The notes below the pieces were generated by a model. That model did not search any database. It was not told the DNA's origin and saw nothing but the letters and a program-made list of their open reading frames with translations. DNA of 64,000 nucleotides, from the NCBI GenBank assembly GCA_000612485.1, contig CP007494.1, forward strand, positions 1,798,001 to 1,862,000. The letters run 5' to 3'. Position numbers and translations under genes: made by a program. Below, piece by piece: positions 1 to 8,449 of this stretch; within the stretch, counting starts at the first letter, position 1; the number at the start of each line of letters is the position of its first letter. The stretch comes from Bordetella holmesii ATCC 51541. Its GTDB lineage: Bacteria; Pseudomonadota; Gammaproteobacteria; Burkholderiales; Burkholderiaceae_B.

Positions 1-10
1 AAGCACATAA

Positions 11-1465
11 TCACTCGTCGTCACGTTGCACCTTGTTCCGGTTGAGTTGCGCGCCGGCGTCAGGTGCCAGGCGGCGGAAGGACAATGTGGAAAGCGCGCA
101 CAGCACGCCTATGGTGACGAAAGCCACGATGACGTCCGGCACGGCCAGGTGGTCGTCGCCGCGCACGCGCATGCTCAGATTCAACGTGATGGCGGCCACG
201 CCCACTCCCAGGCTGATGCCGAGTTGCTGCGCCATGGCTGAGAAACTGCTGGCGCGGCTCATTTTTTCGGCCGGGATGTCGGCATAGGACAGGGTGTTGA
301 CGCCGGTGAATTGCAGCGAACGGAAAAATCCGCCGATCAGCAAAATGAGGATCATCAGCCAGACCGGCGTTTGCGGCGTGAAAAGCGCGCAGCACATGAT
401 GAACAGGCCGGTCAGCACGGCGTTGATGGTCAGCACGCGGCGGAAACCGAAGTGCTGCACGATGGGGGTGGCGACGAACTTCATCAGCAATGCGCCAGCC
501 GCGCTCGCGAAGGTGATCATGCCCGCCTCAAAGGGCGAGAGGCCGAAACCCACCTGCAGCAGCATCGCCAGTAGAAACGGCACCGCACCCACGGCGAAAC
601 GGCACAGGTTTCCGCCCAGCGTGGAAATGGCAAAGGTCGGGATGCGCAACAGCGTCAGATCCAGGATGGGATACGCCACGCGCCTGGCGTGCCACAGGTA
701 GAGCACGCCGCAAGCCAGGCCGCCGATCAGCAGCAGCGCCAGCATGGCCGGGCTGAGCAGGCCATGGCCGAGGGCTTCGAAGCCGCTGACCAAACCGGCC
801 AGGCAGACCGAGCTCAGGATAAAGCCGATGCCGTCGAGCCGAGGCGTGTCATCCATGCGGATCTCTTCGACAAAGTGCAACACCAGGTAGATGCCGATGA
901 TACCGATGGGCACATTGATCAGGAAAATCCAATGCCAGGACATGTAGGTGACCATGAAGCCGCCCAGCGGCGGCCCGATGACCGGCCCCAGCAACGCGGG
1001 AATGGACAGAAAGGACATGGCCTTGAGCAGGTCCTGCTTGGGCACGGTACGCAACAGAATGACCCGCCCCACCGGCACCATCATGGCCCCAGCCAGACCT
1101 TGCACCACGCGGGCGACAACCAGTTGAGCGAGGTTTTGCGAGAGTGCGCAGGCGACCGAACTGAGGGCGAACAGCGCGATTGCACTGACAAAAACCCGGC
1201 GTGCGCCGAATCGGTCGGCGGCCCAGCCGCTGATGGGCACGAAGACGGCCACCGCCAGCAGATAGGAGGTAATGGCCACGTTCAGCCGTACGGGGGTCGA
1301 GCCCAGCGCCGCCGCCATGGCCGGAAGGGCAGTGGCCACGACGGTGGAGTCCAGCATCTGCATGAACAGCGCGCAGCCGACGATAAAGGGGATCATGCGT
1401 GCCGCGCGGGCGGCCTTGGGATCGGTCAGGGAAGACGAAGCGGCTGAGGCGGGTTCGGCGGGCAT
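11..1465 (-). CDS. MFS drug exporter, DHA2 (EmrB/QacA) family
   Basis: A 484-residue inner-membrane protein built almost wholly of hydrophobic helices, the size usual for 14-helix DHA2 proton/drug antiporters. Visible family motifs are the TM1 acidic motif LDSTVVATALP (Asp39), motif A GWAADRFGARR at about residues 80-90, and the antiporter motif C GPVIGPPLGG at about 160-169. The family exports hydrophobic or cationic compounds using the proton gradient; the substrate cannot be told. The gene is divergent from the DUF3460 gene, and a perfect dyad lies in the shared promoter region, which would fit a local repressor. No regulator gene is seen beside it, but one could lie left of the window. 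Confidence 0.9.
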   Translation of the reverse strand: MPAEPASAASSSLTDPKAARAARMIPFIVGCALFMQMLDSTVVATALPAMAAALGSTPVRLNVAITSYLLAVAVFVPISGWAADRFGARRVFVSAIALFALSSVACALSQNLAQLVVARVVQGLAGAMMVPVGRVILLRTVPKQDLLKAMSFLSIPALLGPVIGPPLGGFMVTYMSWHWIFLINVPIGIIGIYLVLHFVEEIRMDDTPRLDGIGFILSSVCLAGLVSGFEALGHGLLSPAMLALLLIGGLACGVLYLWHARRVAYPILDLTLLRIPTFAISTLGGNLCRFAVGAVPFLLAMLLQVGFGLSPFEAGMITFASAAGALLMKFVATPIVQHFGFRRVLTINAVLTGLFIMCCALFTPQTPVWLMILILLIGGFFRSLQFTGVNTLSYADIPAEKMSRASSFSAMAQQLGISLGVGVAAITLNLSMRVRGDDHLAVPDVIVAFVTIGVLCALSTLSFRRLAPDAGAQLNRNKVQRDDE

Positions 1466-1531
1466 GGGAGACGGGTGGCAATGTGCCGGACGATTGTACC
1501 GCCGGCGACGCAGGCGGCCCGGTCTGGCTAC

Positions 1532-1546
1532 AGTACACTATGTACT
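1532..1546. promoter_or_regulatory. Perfect dyad, candidate operator between MFS exporter and DUF3460 gene
   Basis: AGTACA-CTA-TGTACT is a perfect 6+6 inverted repeat with a 3-nt spacer, placed in the 109-nt gap between two divergent genes. Its size and position suit a dimeric repressor of the TetR or MarR type, but no regulator is identified. Seen directly; the operator role is inference. Confidence 0.4.
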
Positions 1547-1574
1547 ATTCCGTAAACTATCTGCTTGCTCCGCC

Positions 1575-1763
1575 ATGGCCAAGAATTACGAATCCGAAAT
1601 CACCAAGTTCCTGAAAGACTACAAGGCCAGCCACCCCGGCACCGAAGAGGGGCAGCGTGAAGGCCGTGCCCGGCTCTGGGATAAGCCGCAGGACACCGAA
1701 CTGCTCGAAGGCTTCCGCTCGGCCCGTGTGCCGCAGAAGCCGTACGTGTATCAGGCCGACTGA
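1575..1763 (+). CDS. DUF3460 family small protein
   Basis: A 62-residue soluble protein beginning MAKNYESEITKFLKDYK and ending PQKPYVYQAD. It is rich in charged residues, with no signal peptide or membrane helix. The whole length matches the betaproteobacterial DUF3460 family as I recognise it, whose function is unknown. The ATG at 1575 is chosen because the family starts with this MAK(N/S)YESE-like segment; longer upstream in-frame sequence is not family-like. It lies 22 nt upstream of scpA and could be cotranscribed with it. Confidence 0.75.
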   Translation: MAKNYESEITKFLKDYKASHPGTEEGQREGRARLWDKPQDTELLEGFRSARVPQKPYVYQAD

Positions 1764-1785
1764 GGCTGGCCGGCAGCGGGCCCGA

Positions 1786-2673
1786 ATGGCGCAAAATACG
1801 ATGATCCCGGGCGAGGATCTGCAGGCTCTGGTTCAGCCGCCTGTCGACAGCACGCCCGATACCGTCGATAGCGTGGCTTTTGCCCGCCTCTACGGCGAGC
1901 CGTTGTTTCAGCTGCCGACCGATCTGTACATTCCGCCCGACGCGCTGGAGATTTTTCTCGAGGCGTTCGAGGGACCGCTGGATCTGCTGCTCTACCTGAT
2001 CCGCAAGCAAAACTTCAATGTGCTGGACATCCCCATGGCGGATGTCACGCGGCAGTATCTGTCTTATGTAGACCAGATCCGCACGCACAATCTCGAATTG
2101 GCCGCCGAGTACCTGCTGATGGCGGCCATGCTGATCGAGATCAAGTCGCGCATGTTGCTGCCCGTCAAAAAGAGCGACACCGGTGAAGAGCCCGAGGATC
2201 CACGCGCCGAACTCGTGCGCCGCCTGCTCGAGTATGAGCAGATGAAGCTGGCCGCGCAGCGGCTGGACGCCTTGCCGCAACTGGGCCGCGATTTCCAGCG
2301 CGCCCAGGGCGTGGCCGACATCAGCGTCGAGCGCGCCCTGCCGGAGGTCAGTCTCGACGATCTGCGCAGCGCCTGGGCCGACATCATCAAGCGCGCCCGC
2401 TTGAACCAGCATCACCACATCACCCGCGAGCAGCTCTCGGTGCGCGATCACATGACGCACATCCTGCGCCGCCTCAACGATGTGCGCTTCATCGAGTTCA
2501 CGGACCTCTTTCTGGAGCGCATCACCGAAGGGGCTCCGGTGGCGGTGGTGGTGGTGCATTTCATCGCCATGCTGGAACTCGCGCGCGAGTCCTTGCTGGA
2601 TATCACTCAGGCCGAACCCTACGCGCCTATCTACGTGCGCCTGGCTTATACCAGCGCGACCGCCGCAGCCTAG
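1786..2673 (+). CDS. scpA: Segregation and condensation protein A
   Basis: ScpA is the kleisin subunit that bridges the two SMC heads, together with ScpB, to compact and separate chromosomes. The 295-residue product has the diagnostic N-terminal segment FEGPLDLLLYLIRKQ followed by NVLDIPMADVTRQY, and the YLLMAAMLIEIKSRMLLP helix. A winged-helix-like C-terminus ending near YAPIYVRLAY follows. The start at 1786 gives MAQNTMIPGED; a second in-frame ATG at 1801 is possible. It is 15 nt upstream of panC and on the same strand, so the two may form an operon. scpB is not in this window. Confidence 0.9.
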   Translation: MAQNTMIPGEDLQALVQPPVDSTPDTVDSVAFARLYGEPLFQLPTDLYIPPDALEIFLEAFEGPLDLLLYLIRKQNFNVLDIPMADVTRQYLSYVDQIRTHNLELAAEYLLMAAMLIEIKSRMLLPVKKSDTGEEPEDPRAELVRRLLEYEQMKLAAQRLDALPQLGRDFQRAQGVADISVERALPEVSLDDLRSAWADIIKRARLNQHHHITREQLSVRDHMTHILRRLNDVRFIEFTDLFLERITEGAPVAVVVVHFIAMLELARESLLDITQAEPYAPIYVRLAYTSATAAA

Positions 2674-3531
<858 letters not shown>

Positions 3532-3628
3532 CGCTGTCGCAAAACCGCTCGGGCCTCGGAACAATCAGATGGCCCGGGCCGGGCACTGCTGACACACTGC
3601 CTGCAACGCTGGATTGCAGGTGGTTGTC

Positions 3629-3877
3629 ATGCGAGCTGATTTTTCTGCCGAGTGTTCTTCAACGCCCGCACTCACTCCGCGTGAGCGCGAGGTTCTGGCC
3701 TATCTGGCGCGCGGCCAGGCAAACAAGGTCATCGCCATCGAACTGGGCATCTCGATGCGCACCGGGCGCGTATCTTCCGTAAGCTCGGGGTGCGTAATGT
3801 GCTGGAGCTGGTGTGCCACCTCTGCCCCTACCGGCCGGCGCTGGCTGAGCCCGCGCCGGCGTGCTTCAGGCTGGGGC
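3629..3877 (+). pseudogene. Remnant of a LuxR/FixJ-type response regulator (DNA-binding domain only)
   Basis: The stretch encodes LTPREREVLAYLARG and NKVIAIELGISMRT, the first helices of a LuxR-type helix-turn-helix. After MRT the match continues in another frame as RIFRKLGVRNVLELV. The bases coding the usual VEVHR turn, about 13 nt, appear deleted. No receiver domain is found upstream, where panC ends only 97 nt away. The gene has therefore lost its N-terminus and has an internal deletion. The 3' limit is uncertain; the convergent lipoprotein gene begins at 3878. The remnant lies in the 346-nt gap between panC and that gene; nothing else is recognisable there. Confidence 0.65.
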
Positions 3878-4618
3878 TTATTGTCCGCAGTGCGGCGCCG
3901 GCTGTTTGTCCAGCTCGGACACCGGATTCAGATCCGGCTGACGGGTCAGGGTGTAGTTGAGGTTGGGCATATGGCCGTTGACGGCGCGCACCCGCAGCGT
4001 ATTGTTGGCCGGGACTGTGAAGTCCGCACGGACGTTGCCGTTGGCTTCCATCAGCAGCACACGCGGCGGGCGCTCGTGCAGGGCACTCCAGCAACCTTGT
4101 TCGAAGGCCGGTTTGCCAGCGTTGGGGTGGCCATTGAGGTAGGAGATGCGAGCGCGCCACTGGCCGGAGGGGGCCAGCGTCAGCGTCACCAGTTGCGCGG
4201 TGCAGTTCATGTCGGCATGCAGGCAGGGCAGCGTGCCTTGATACGTCTGAGCCTGAGGGATGAGCTCACGCGCGGCGGTCGAGGCCGTGGCTGGCGCGGC
4301 CGCGTCGGCACTTTCTGCGCCGTCGTAGCTGGGTGCCGTTACCCCTTGCTCGTTGCTGGCCGTGGCTTGTTGCACGGCCTGCTGGCGACCCGGCTGGCGC
4401 GGTTTGAGCTCGATCTGCAATTGAGACGGGGCGTTGAAGACCGTGCGATAGTTGGCGGCCTGGGCCTGAGCCTGGGCGTCCGTGACCGTGCTGGCGGCCG
4501 GCGGGTTGTAGTAGCCCTCGGTGCGCTGTTGCGCGCAACCGGCCATGAGTGCCGCAGCCAGCAGCGTGCTGGCCAGGGTAAGGGGGCGGAGTCGGGAGGC
4601 AAGCGTGAGGGCTGACAT
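3878..4618 (-). CDS. NlpE-like envelope lipoprotein
   Basis: A 246-residue secreted lipoprotein: hydrophobic signal peptide with lipobox LMAGC (lipidated Cys28), then an Ala/Gln-rich linker to about residue 115. The next segment, YQGTLPCLHADMNCTAQLVTLTL, resembles the N-terminal domain of NlpE. NlpE is an outer-membrane lipoprotein that reports envelope stress and copper to the Cpx system in enterics. Here the two cysteines are seven residues apart (CLHADMNC) rather than in the CxxC arrangement I expect of NlpE. The remainder has no recognised domain. It stands alone, convergent with the LuxR remnant and divergent from the prepilin peptidase. Confidence 0.6.
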   Translation of the reverse strand: MSALTLASRLRPLTLASTLLAAALMAGCAQQRTEGYYNPPAASTVTDAQAQAQAANYRTVFNAPSQLQIELKPRQPGRQQAVQQATASNEQGVTAPSYDGAESADAAAPATASTAARELIPQAQTYQGTLPCLHADMNCTAQLVTLTLAPSGQWRARISYLNGHPNAGKPAFEQGCWSALHERPPRVLLMEANGNVRADFTVPANNTLRVRAVNGHMPNLNYTLTRQPDLNPVSELDKQPAPHCGQ

Positions 4619-4729
4619 GGCAGCGTGTCCGGAGTTTGTTGGTCTGTCCTGATTTTACGCAGGATTGCCGTGATTCGATACGGTGCACTGCCCGGCATGG
4701 AGCTTTGACGGCGTTTTACGACGCCTGCG

Positions 4730-4745
4730 TGTACGTCAGAGTACA
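4730..4745. promoter_or_regulatory. Small dyad in the lipoprotein/prepilin peptidase intergenic region
   Basis: TGTAC-N6-GTACA, a perfect 5+5 inverted repeat 71 nt before the prepilin peptidase start. It is short enough to be chance, so it is a weak operator candidate. Confidence 0.2.
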
Positions 4746-4815
4746 TTTCGGTTCGATACACTGGCGGATCACGTTTGTCGCTTTCTGTCTCTGATACGTC
4801 CATAAGGCTGCCCGC

Positions 4816-5562
4816 ATGTCACTTCCCGCCGTTTATCTCCTGGCTGCCTTGGCGGGCTTGGCGCTGGGCGGGTGCGCGACCGTGGTCAGCCACTATCTGC
4901 CCTTGCACCTGCGGCGTGCCTGGCGAGGCCGGTCTGAGCAGCTGAGCCTGCCCCTGCGGGCGCGCCGTCGTCTGTGGCCGGTGATAGGCTGGTACCTGGC
5001 GTCGCGCGCGGCAACGCGGCAGACCGCGGCCTGGCGCACCCCGTGGCCCGAATTGCTCTTGGCGGCGCTGTTCATGGCGTGCATCTGGCGCTTCGGACCG
5101 GGTTGGCTGGCGGCAAGCGCGATGGGGTATTGCCTGGCTCTGGTGCTGATGGCCTGGGTCGATAGCCGCAGCTATATCCTGCCCGATATCCTCACACTGC
5201 CCCTGCTTTGGGCGGGGTTGCTGGTCAACCTTGACGGGGTGTTGACGCCGCTGCCGCACGCGGTGCTGGGCGCTGTCGTCGGTTATGGTGTGCTGTGGAT
5301 TTTCTATCATGTGTTCAAGTGGTTCACGGGCCGCGAGGGCATGGGGTTTGGCGACTTCAAACTCACCGCCGCGCTGGGAGCGTGGCTGGGCGTGGGCGAG
5401 TTGGCGCCGCTGTTGCTGCTGGCGGCCGTCGCTGGCCTGGTCGTCGGTGTGGCCGGCAGGCTACGCGGCGGGCCCGACAGGCCCCAGCCGTTCGCGCCTT
5501 TTCTGGCCTTGGCTGGCATCATGGCCTTGATGTGGCCGCCCCACTGGAACGGGTTCTTTTGA
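4816..5562 (+). CDS. pilD: Prepilin peptidase (type IV leader peptidase, A24 family)
   Basis: An aspartic membrane protease that cleaves, and in its bifunctional form N-methylates, type IV prepilins or pseudopilins. The 248-residue protein has several hydrophobic helices and both catalytic aspartates: WVDSRSYILPD after helix 3 and GMGFGDFKL further on. The N-terminal part that normally holds a four-cysteine zinc motif is short and has none of those cysteines (RLWPVIGWYLASRAATRQ). Protease function is well supported; methylase function is doubtful. The next gene is coaE, 11 nt downstream, a linkage usual in proteobacteria. No pilin genes of this type are in the window. Confidence 0.85.
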   Translation: MSLPAVYLLAALAGLALGGCATVVSHYLPLHLRRAWRGRSEQLSLPLRARRRLWPVIGWYLASRAATRQTAAWRTPWPELLLAALFMACIWRFGPGWLAASAMGYCLALVLMAWVDSRSYILPDILTLPLLWAGLLVNLDGVLTPLPHAVLGAVVGYGVLWIFYHVFKWFTGREGMGFGDFKLTAALGAWLGVGELAPLLLLAAVAGLVVGVAGRLRGGPDRPQPFAPFLALAGIMALMWPPHWNGFF

Positions 5563-5573
5563 ACGGAAACGGG

Positions 5574-6215
5574 ATGCTCAAGATCGGTTTGACCGGTGGT
5601 ATAGGATCAGGCAAGACGCGAGTGGCCGATATGCTGGGTCAATGGGGGGCATGTGTGATCGACACCGACGCCATCGCTCACGCCCTGACGCAGGCCGGCG
5701 GCCTGGCCATGCCAGCCATCTTGCAGGAGTTCGGCCCGCCATCGGCCCGACCCGACGGCGCCATGGATCGCGATTGGATGCGCGCACGGGTCTTTCGCGA
5801 CCCCTCGTCGCGGGCACGTCTCGAAGCCATTCTGCATCCCCTGATTGGCCCGCAGACGCAGGCCGCGGCCGATGACGCCCAGGGCAGTTATCTGGTGTTC
5901 GTGGTGCCGCTGCTGGTCGAGTCCGGACGCTGGCGCCAGCGGATTGATCGTATATGTGTGGTTGATTGCGATCCCGACACTCAGATTGCTCGGGTTCAGC
6001 AGCGCAGTGGGCTGACGGAGTCCGACATCCGGCGTATCATGGCAGCACAGGCCGCGCGATCCACACGGCTGGAGGCCGCCGATGATGTCATCAATAACGA
6101 TGGCTCCACCACGGCAGAAGCCTTGCTCGCGCGGACAAGACGTCTGCACGAGCGTTATCTGGATTTGGCGCGCATGCAGGACCGGCCCGGACAGACCGCC
6201 GCCGGCAATCCTTGA
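5574..6215 (+). CDS. coaE: Dephospho-CoA kinase
   Basis: CoaE phosphorylates the 3'-hydroxyl of dephospho-CoA with ATP, the last step of coenzyme A synthesis. The 213-residue protein starts MLKIGLTGGIGSGKT, a P-loop at residues 8-15, and has the family segments VIDTDAIAHALT and VPLLVESGRW, then the lid-region VQQRSGLTESDIRRIMAAQ. The ATG at 5574 is fixed by the P-loop position. It sits between pilD and zapD, the common pilD-coaE-zapD order. Confidence 0.93.
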   Translation: MLKIGLTGGIGSGKTRVADMLGQWGACVIDTDAIAHALTQAGGLAMPAILQEFGPPSARPDGAMDRDWMRARVFRDPSSRARLEAILHPLIGPQTQAAADDAQGSYLVFVVPLLVESGRWRQRIDRICVVDCDPDTQIARVQQRSGLTESDIRRIMAAQAARSTRLEAADDVINNDGSTTAEALLARTRRLHERYLDLARMQDRPGQTAAGNP

Positions 6216-6260
6216 CCAACCTCGGCCTTGCGGCCGATACAAGACGGGCCTGTAGCCAGC

Positions 6261-7013
6261 GTGATTCTGTACGAATACCCCTTCAACGAACGCATCCGGG
6301 CCTATCTGCGGCTGGAGTACCTTTTCGACCGTCTGGCTTTCTTTGCGCGTGAAGGCGATGCGCGTCAGCACCAGGTCGCGGTCACCTCGCTGTTCGACAT
6401 TCTGGATGCTTGCGAGCGTACGGACATGAAAGGCGCGGTGCTGCAGGATCTTGAGCGCCAGCGCATGGCCCTCAATGGCCTGCGGGATCATCCCAGCGTC
6501 GATCAGGATGCGCTGGAGGCCATGCTGCGGGAGATCGACAGTGTGTTCGGGGCGTTGTCCGTGGTTGGCAAGACAGGGCAAGGGCTGCGCGAGAACGAAT
6601 GGTTGGCCAGCCTGCGCGGCCGGCTGGCCGTGCCCGGTGGCGCTACGCAGGTCGACATGCCTTCTTACTACGCCTGGCAGAACAAAGCCGAAGCCGTACG
6701 CCTGGCGGATCTGCAAGGCTGGATGCAGCCTTTTCAGCCCTTGCAAGAGGGGCTGAGCCTGGCCTTGCGTCTGTTGCGCGAGGCCGGCCGGCGCAGCGAT
6801 GCCCTGGCCGAGCAGGGTGCCTATCAGCAGATGCTGGGGGGCAAGACCTTCCAGTTGCTGCGGGTCTGGGTCGATCCGCAGACCGGCTGCTTCCCGGAAA
6901 TCAGCGCCAATAAATACATGGTCTGGATACGCTTTTCCACCCAGGATGGCGATCTCAAACCGCAGCAGCTGGGTCGGGACGTCGACTTCAAAATGTCGTT
7001 GTGCTCAGCCTGA
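6261..7013 (+). CDS. zapD: Cell division protein ZapD
   Basis: ZapD (DUF1342) binds the C-terminal tail of FtsZ and bundles protofilaments at the Z ring. The 250-residue product begins with the family hallmark ILYEYPFNERIRAYLRLEYL. It continues with DMKGAVLQDLERQ and ends with WIRFSTQDGDLKP, also typical. I chose the GTG at 6261 because the conserved N-terminus begins there; a TTG at 6228 would add 11 unconserved residues. The usual downstream partner yacG is not found; instead a 176-nt gap leads to the efflux operon. Confidence 0.9.
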   Translation: MILYEYPFNERIRAYLRLEYLFDRLAFFAREGDARQHQVAVTSLFDILDACERTDMKGAVLQDLERQRMALNGLRDHPSVDQDALEAMLREIDSVFGALSVVGKTGQGLRENEWLASLRGRLAVPGGATQVDMPSYYAWQNKAEAVRLADLQGWMQPFQPLQEGLSLALRLLREAGRRSDALAEQGAYQQMLGGKTFQLLRVWVDPQTGCFPEISANKYMVWIRFSTQDGDLKPQQLGRDVDFKMSLCSA

Positions 7014-7189
7014 GCGGGCGCTGCCAATTGGTTTGTCCCCAATAAGTAGGGGCTCCCTATTTTCCCCGGGTCGAAGATGTTGCGCGAGATTTCAGATGCC
7101 CGCTGCCACACTGCCTTTTCTCGCGGGTCTGAGGGAGAATAGCCGCTCCCGTCCCTTCTTCTTTATTTCTCGCATCCTGGGCCCGTCCT

Positions 7190-8443
7190 ATGCATGAATC
7201 TTCCCTCCCCGCCTCGCACCGTCGCCGCTGGATCGGCATTGCGCTGGTCGTCATCGTATTGGCTGCGGTGGCATGGGTGGTGCTCAAACCGGCCAAGCAG
7301 GCCAATCGGATGGGCAGGCCCGGCGGTCCGGGGCCCGGCGGTGCAGCCGGAATGATGAACATGGCCATTCCGGTCAAGGTGGCCGAGGCACGTTCGCAGG
7401 ACATCGATATCGTGTTGCGCGCGCTGGGTACGGTGACGGCCTACAACACCGTTACGGTCAAGCCGCAGGTCAGCGGCGAGCTGGTCAAGGTCGCCTTCAC
7501 CGAAGGGCAGATGGTCAAGGCCGGAGATCTGCTGGCCCAGGTCGATCCGCGTCCCTTCGAGGTCGCGCTGGCTCAGGCACAGGGCCAGCAGCAGCAGAAC
7601 CTGGCGCAACTCGAAAACGCCAAGCGCGATCTGCAACGCTACCAGACCTTGTTCAAGCAGGACTCCATCGCACGGCAGCAACTCGATACGCAGGCCGCGC
7701 TGGTGCGTCAATATGAAGGCTCGGTCAAAAGCGATCAGGCTGCCGTGGACAGCGCCAAATTGAATCTGGCTTATTCGCGTATCACGGCTCCAATAAGCGG
7801 CAGGCTGGGTCTGCGCCAGGTGGATCAGGGCAATCTGGTGTCCAGCAGCGATACCAACGGCCTGGTCGTCATCACGCAGACGCAACCGATTTCTGTCGTG
7901 TTCACCCTGCCCGAGACGCAGTTGCAGCAGGTGCTCGAGCAGGTCCGGGCAGGCAAGACCCTGCCGGTCCAGGCATATGACCGTGCGGATACCCGCCGCA
8001 TCGCCTCCGGGGTGCTCGAAACCATCGACAACCAGATCGATGTTTCCACGGGTACGGTCAAACTCAAGGCGCGTTTCGACAACGCGGATCAGACGCTGTT
8101 TCCGAATCAGTTCGTCAACGTGCATCTGCTGGTCGAGACGCGCAGCGGCGTGACCGCCCTTCCCACGGCCGCCGTGCAGCAAGGGTCGGTGGGCTCTTTT
8201 GTATTTCAGGTGCTTGCCGACGATACGGTGGCCGTCAAGCCGTTGAAGCTCGGCGCGATCAATGCCGGGTGGGTAGCCGTCAATGAAGGGCTGGCGCCAG
8301 GGGATCGAGTGGTGACCGAGGGCACCGACCGGCTGCGCGCCGGCTCCAAGGTCCAGATCAACACGCCGTCGCCCAATCGTGCGCCTGCTGCCGCGGGCCA
8401 ACCCCAAGCGGCGCAGGCCGGCCGCCCTCACGCCGCCAGGTAA
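7190..8443 (+). CDS. mdtA: RND efflux periplasmic adaptor (MdtA-like)
   Basis: The membrane-fusion subunit that joins an inner-membrane RND pump to the outer-membrane channel. The 417-residue protein has an N-terminal membrane anchor (WIGIALVVIVLAAVAWVVL, residues about 14-32). It then has the biotinyl-lipoyl-like half VTVKPQVSGELVKVAFTEGQ, a coiled-coil hairpin rich in Gln/Ala (about 125-185), and the second lipoyl half TAPISGRLGLRQVDQGN. The C-terminus is Pro/Ala-rich. First gene of a four-gene operon in which the next genes start 6 nt downstream or overlap by 4 nt. Confidence 0.9.
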   Translation: MHESSLPASHRRRWIGIALVVIVLAAVAWVVLKPAKQANRMGRPGGPGPGGAAGMMNMAIPVKVAEARSQDIDIVLRALGTVTAYNTVTVKPQVSGELVKVAFTEGQMVKAGDLLAQVDPRPFEVALAQAQGQQQQNLAQLENAKRDLQRYQTLFKQDSIARQQLDTQAALVRQYEGSVKSDQAAVDSAKLNLAYSRITAPISGRLGLRQVDQGNLVSSSDTNGLVVITQTQPISVVFTLPETQLQQVLEQVRAGKTLPVQAYDRADTRRIASGVLETIDNQIDVSTGTVKLKARFDNADQTLFPNQFVNVHLLVETRSGVTALPTAAVQQGSVGSFVFQVLADDTVAVKPLKLGAINAGWVAVNEGLAPGDRVVTEGTDRLRAGSKVQINTPSPNRAPAAAGQPQAAQAGRPHAAR

Positions 8444-8449
8444 CGCGCC

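Noticed and set aside
689..1447. Long open frame on the plus strand opposite the MFS gene, rich in His/Gln/Gly/Arg
   Set aside because: Antisense shadow of the exporter gene in GC-rich DNA; no family features and no ribosome site.
5607..6746. 379-codon minus-strand frame over coaE and zapD
   Set aside because: Shadow of two well-identified genes.
7014..7189. Small gene or operator between zapD and mdtA
   Set aside because: No coding frame of interest and only a weak, imperfect inverted repeat near 7045-7070.
7163..8431. 422-codon minus-strand frame opposite mdtA
   Set aside because: Composition typical of an antisense shadow; mdtA motifs are unambiguous.
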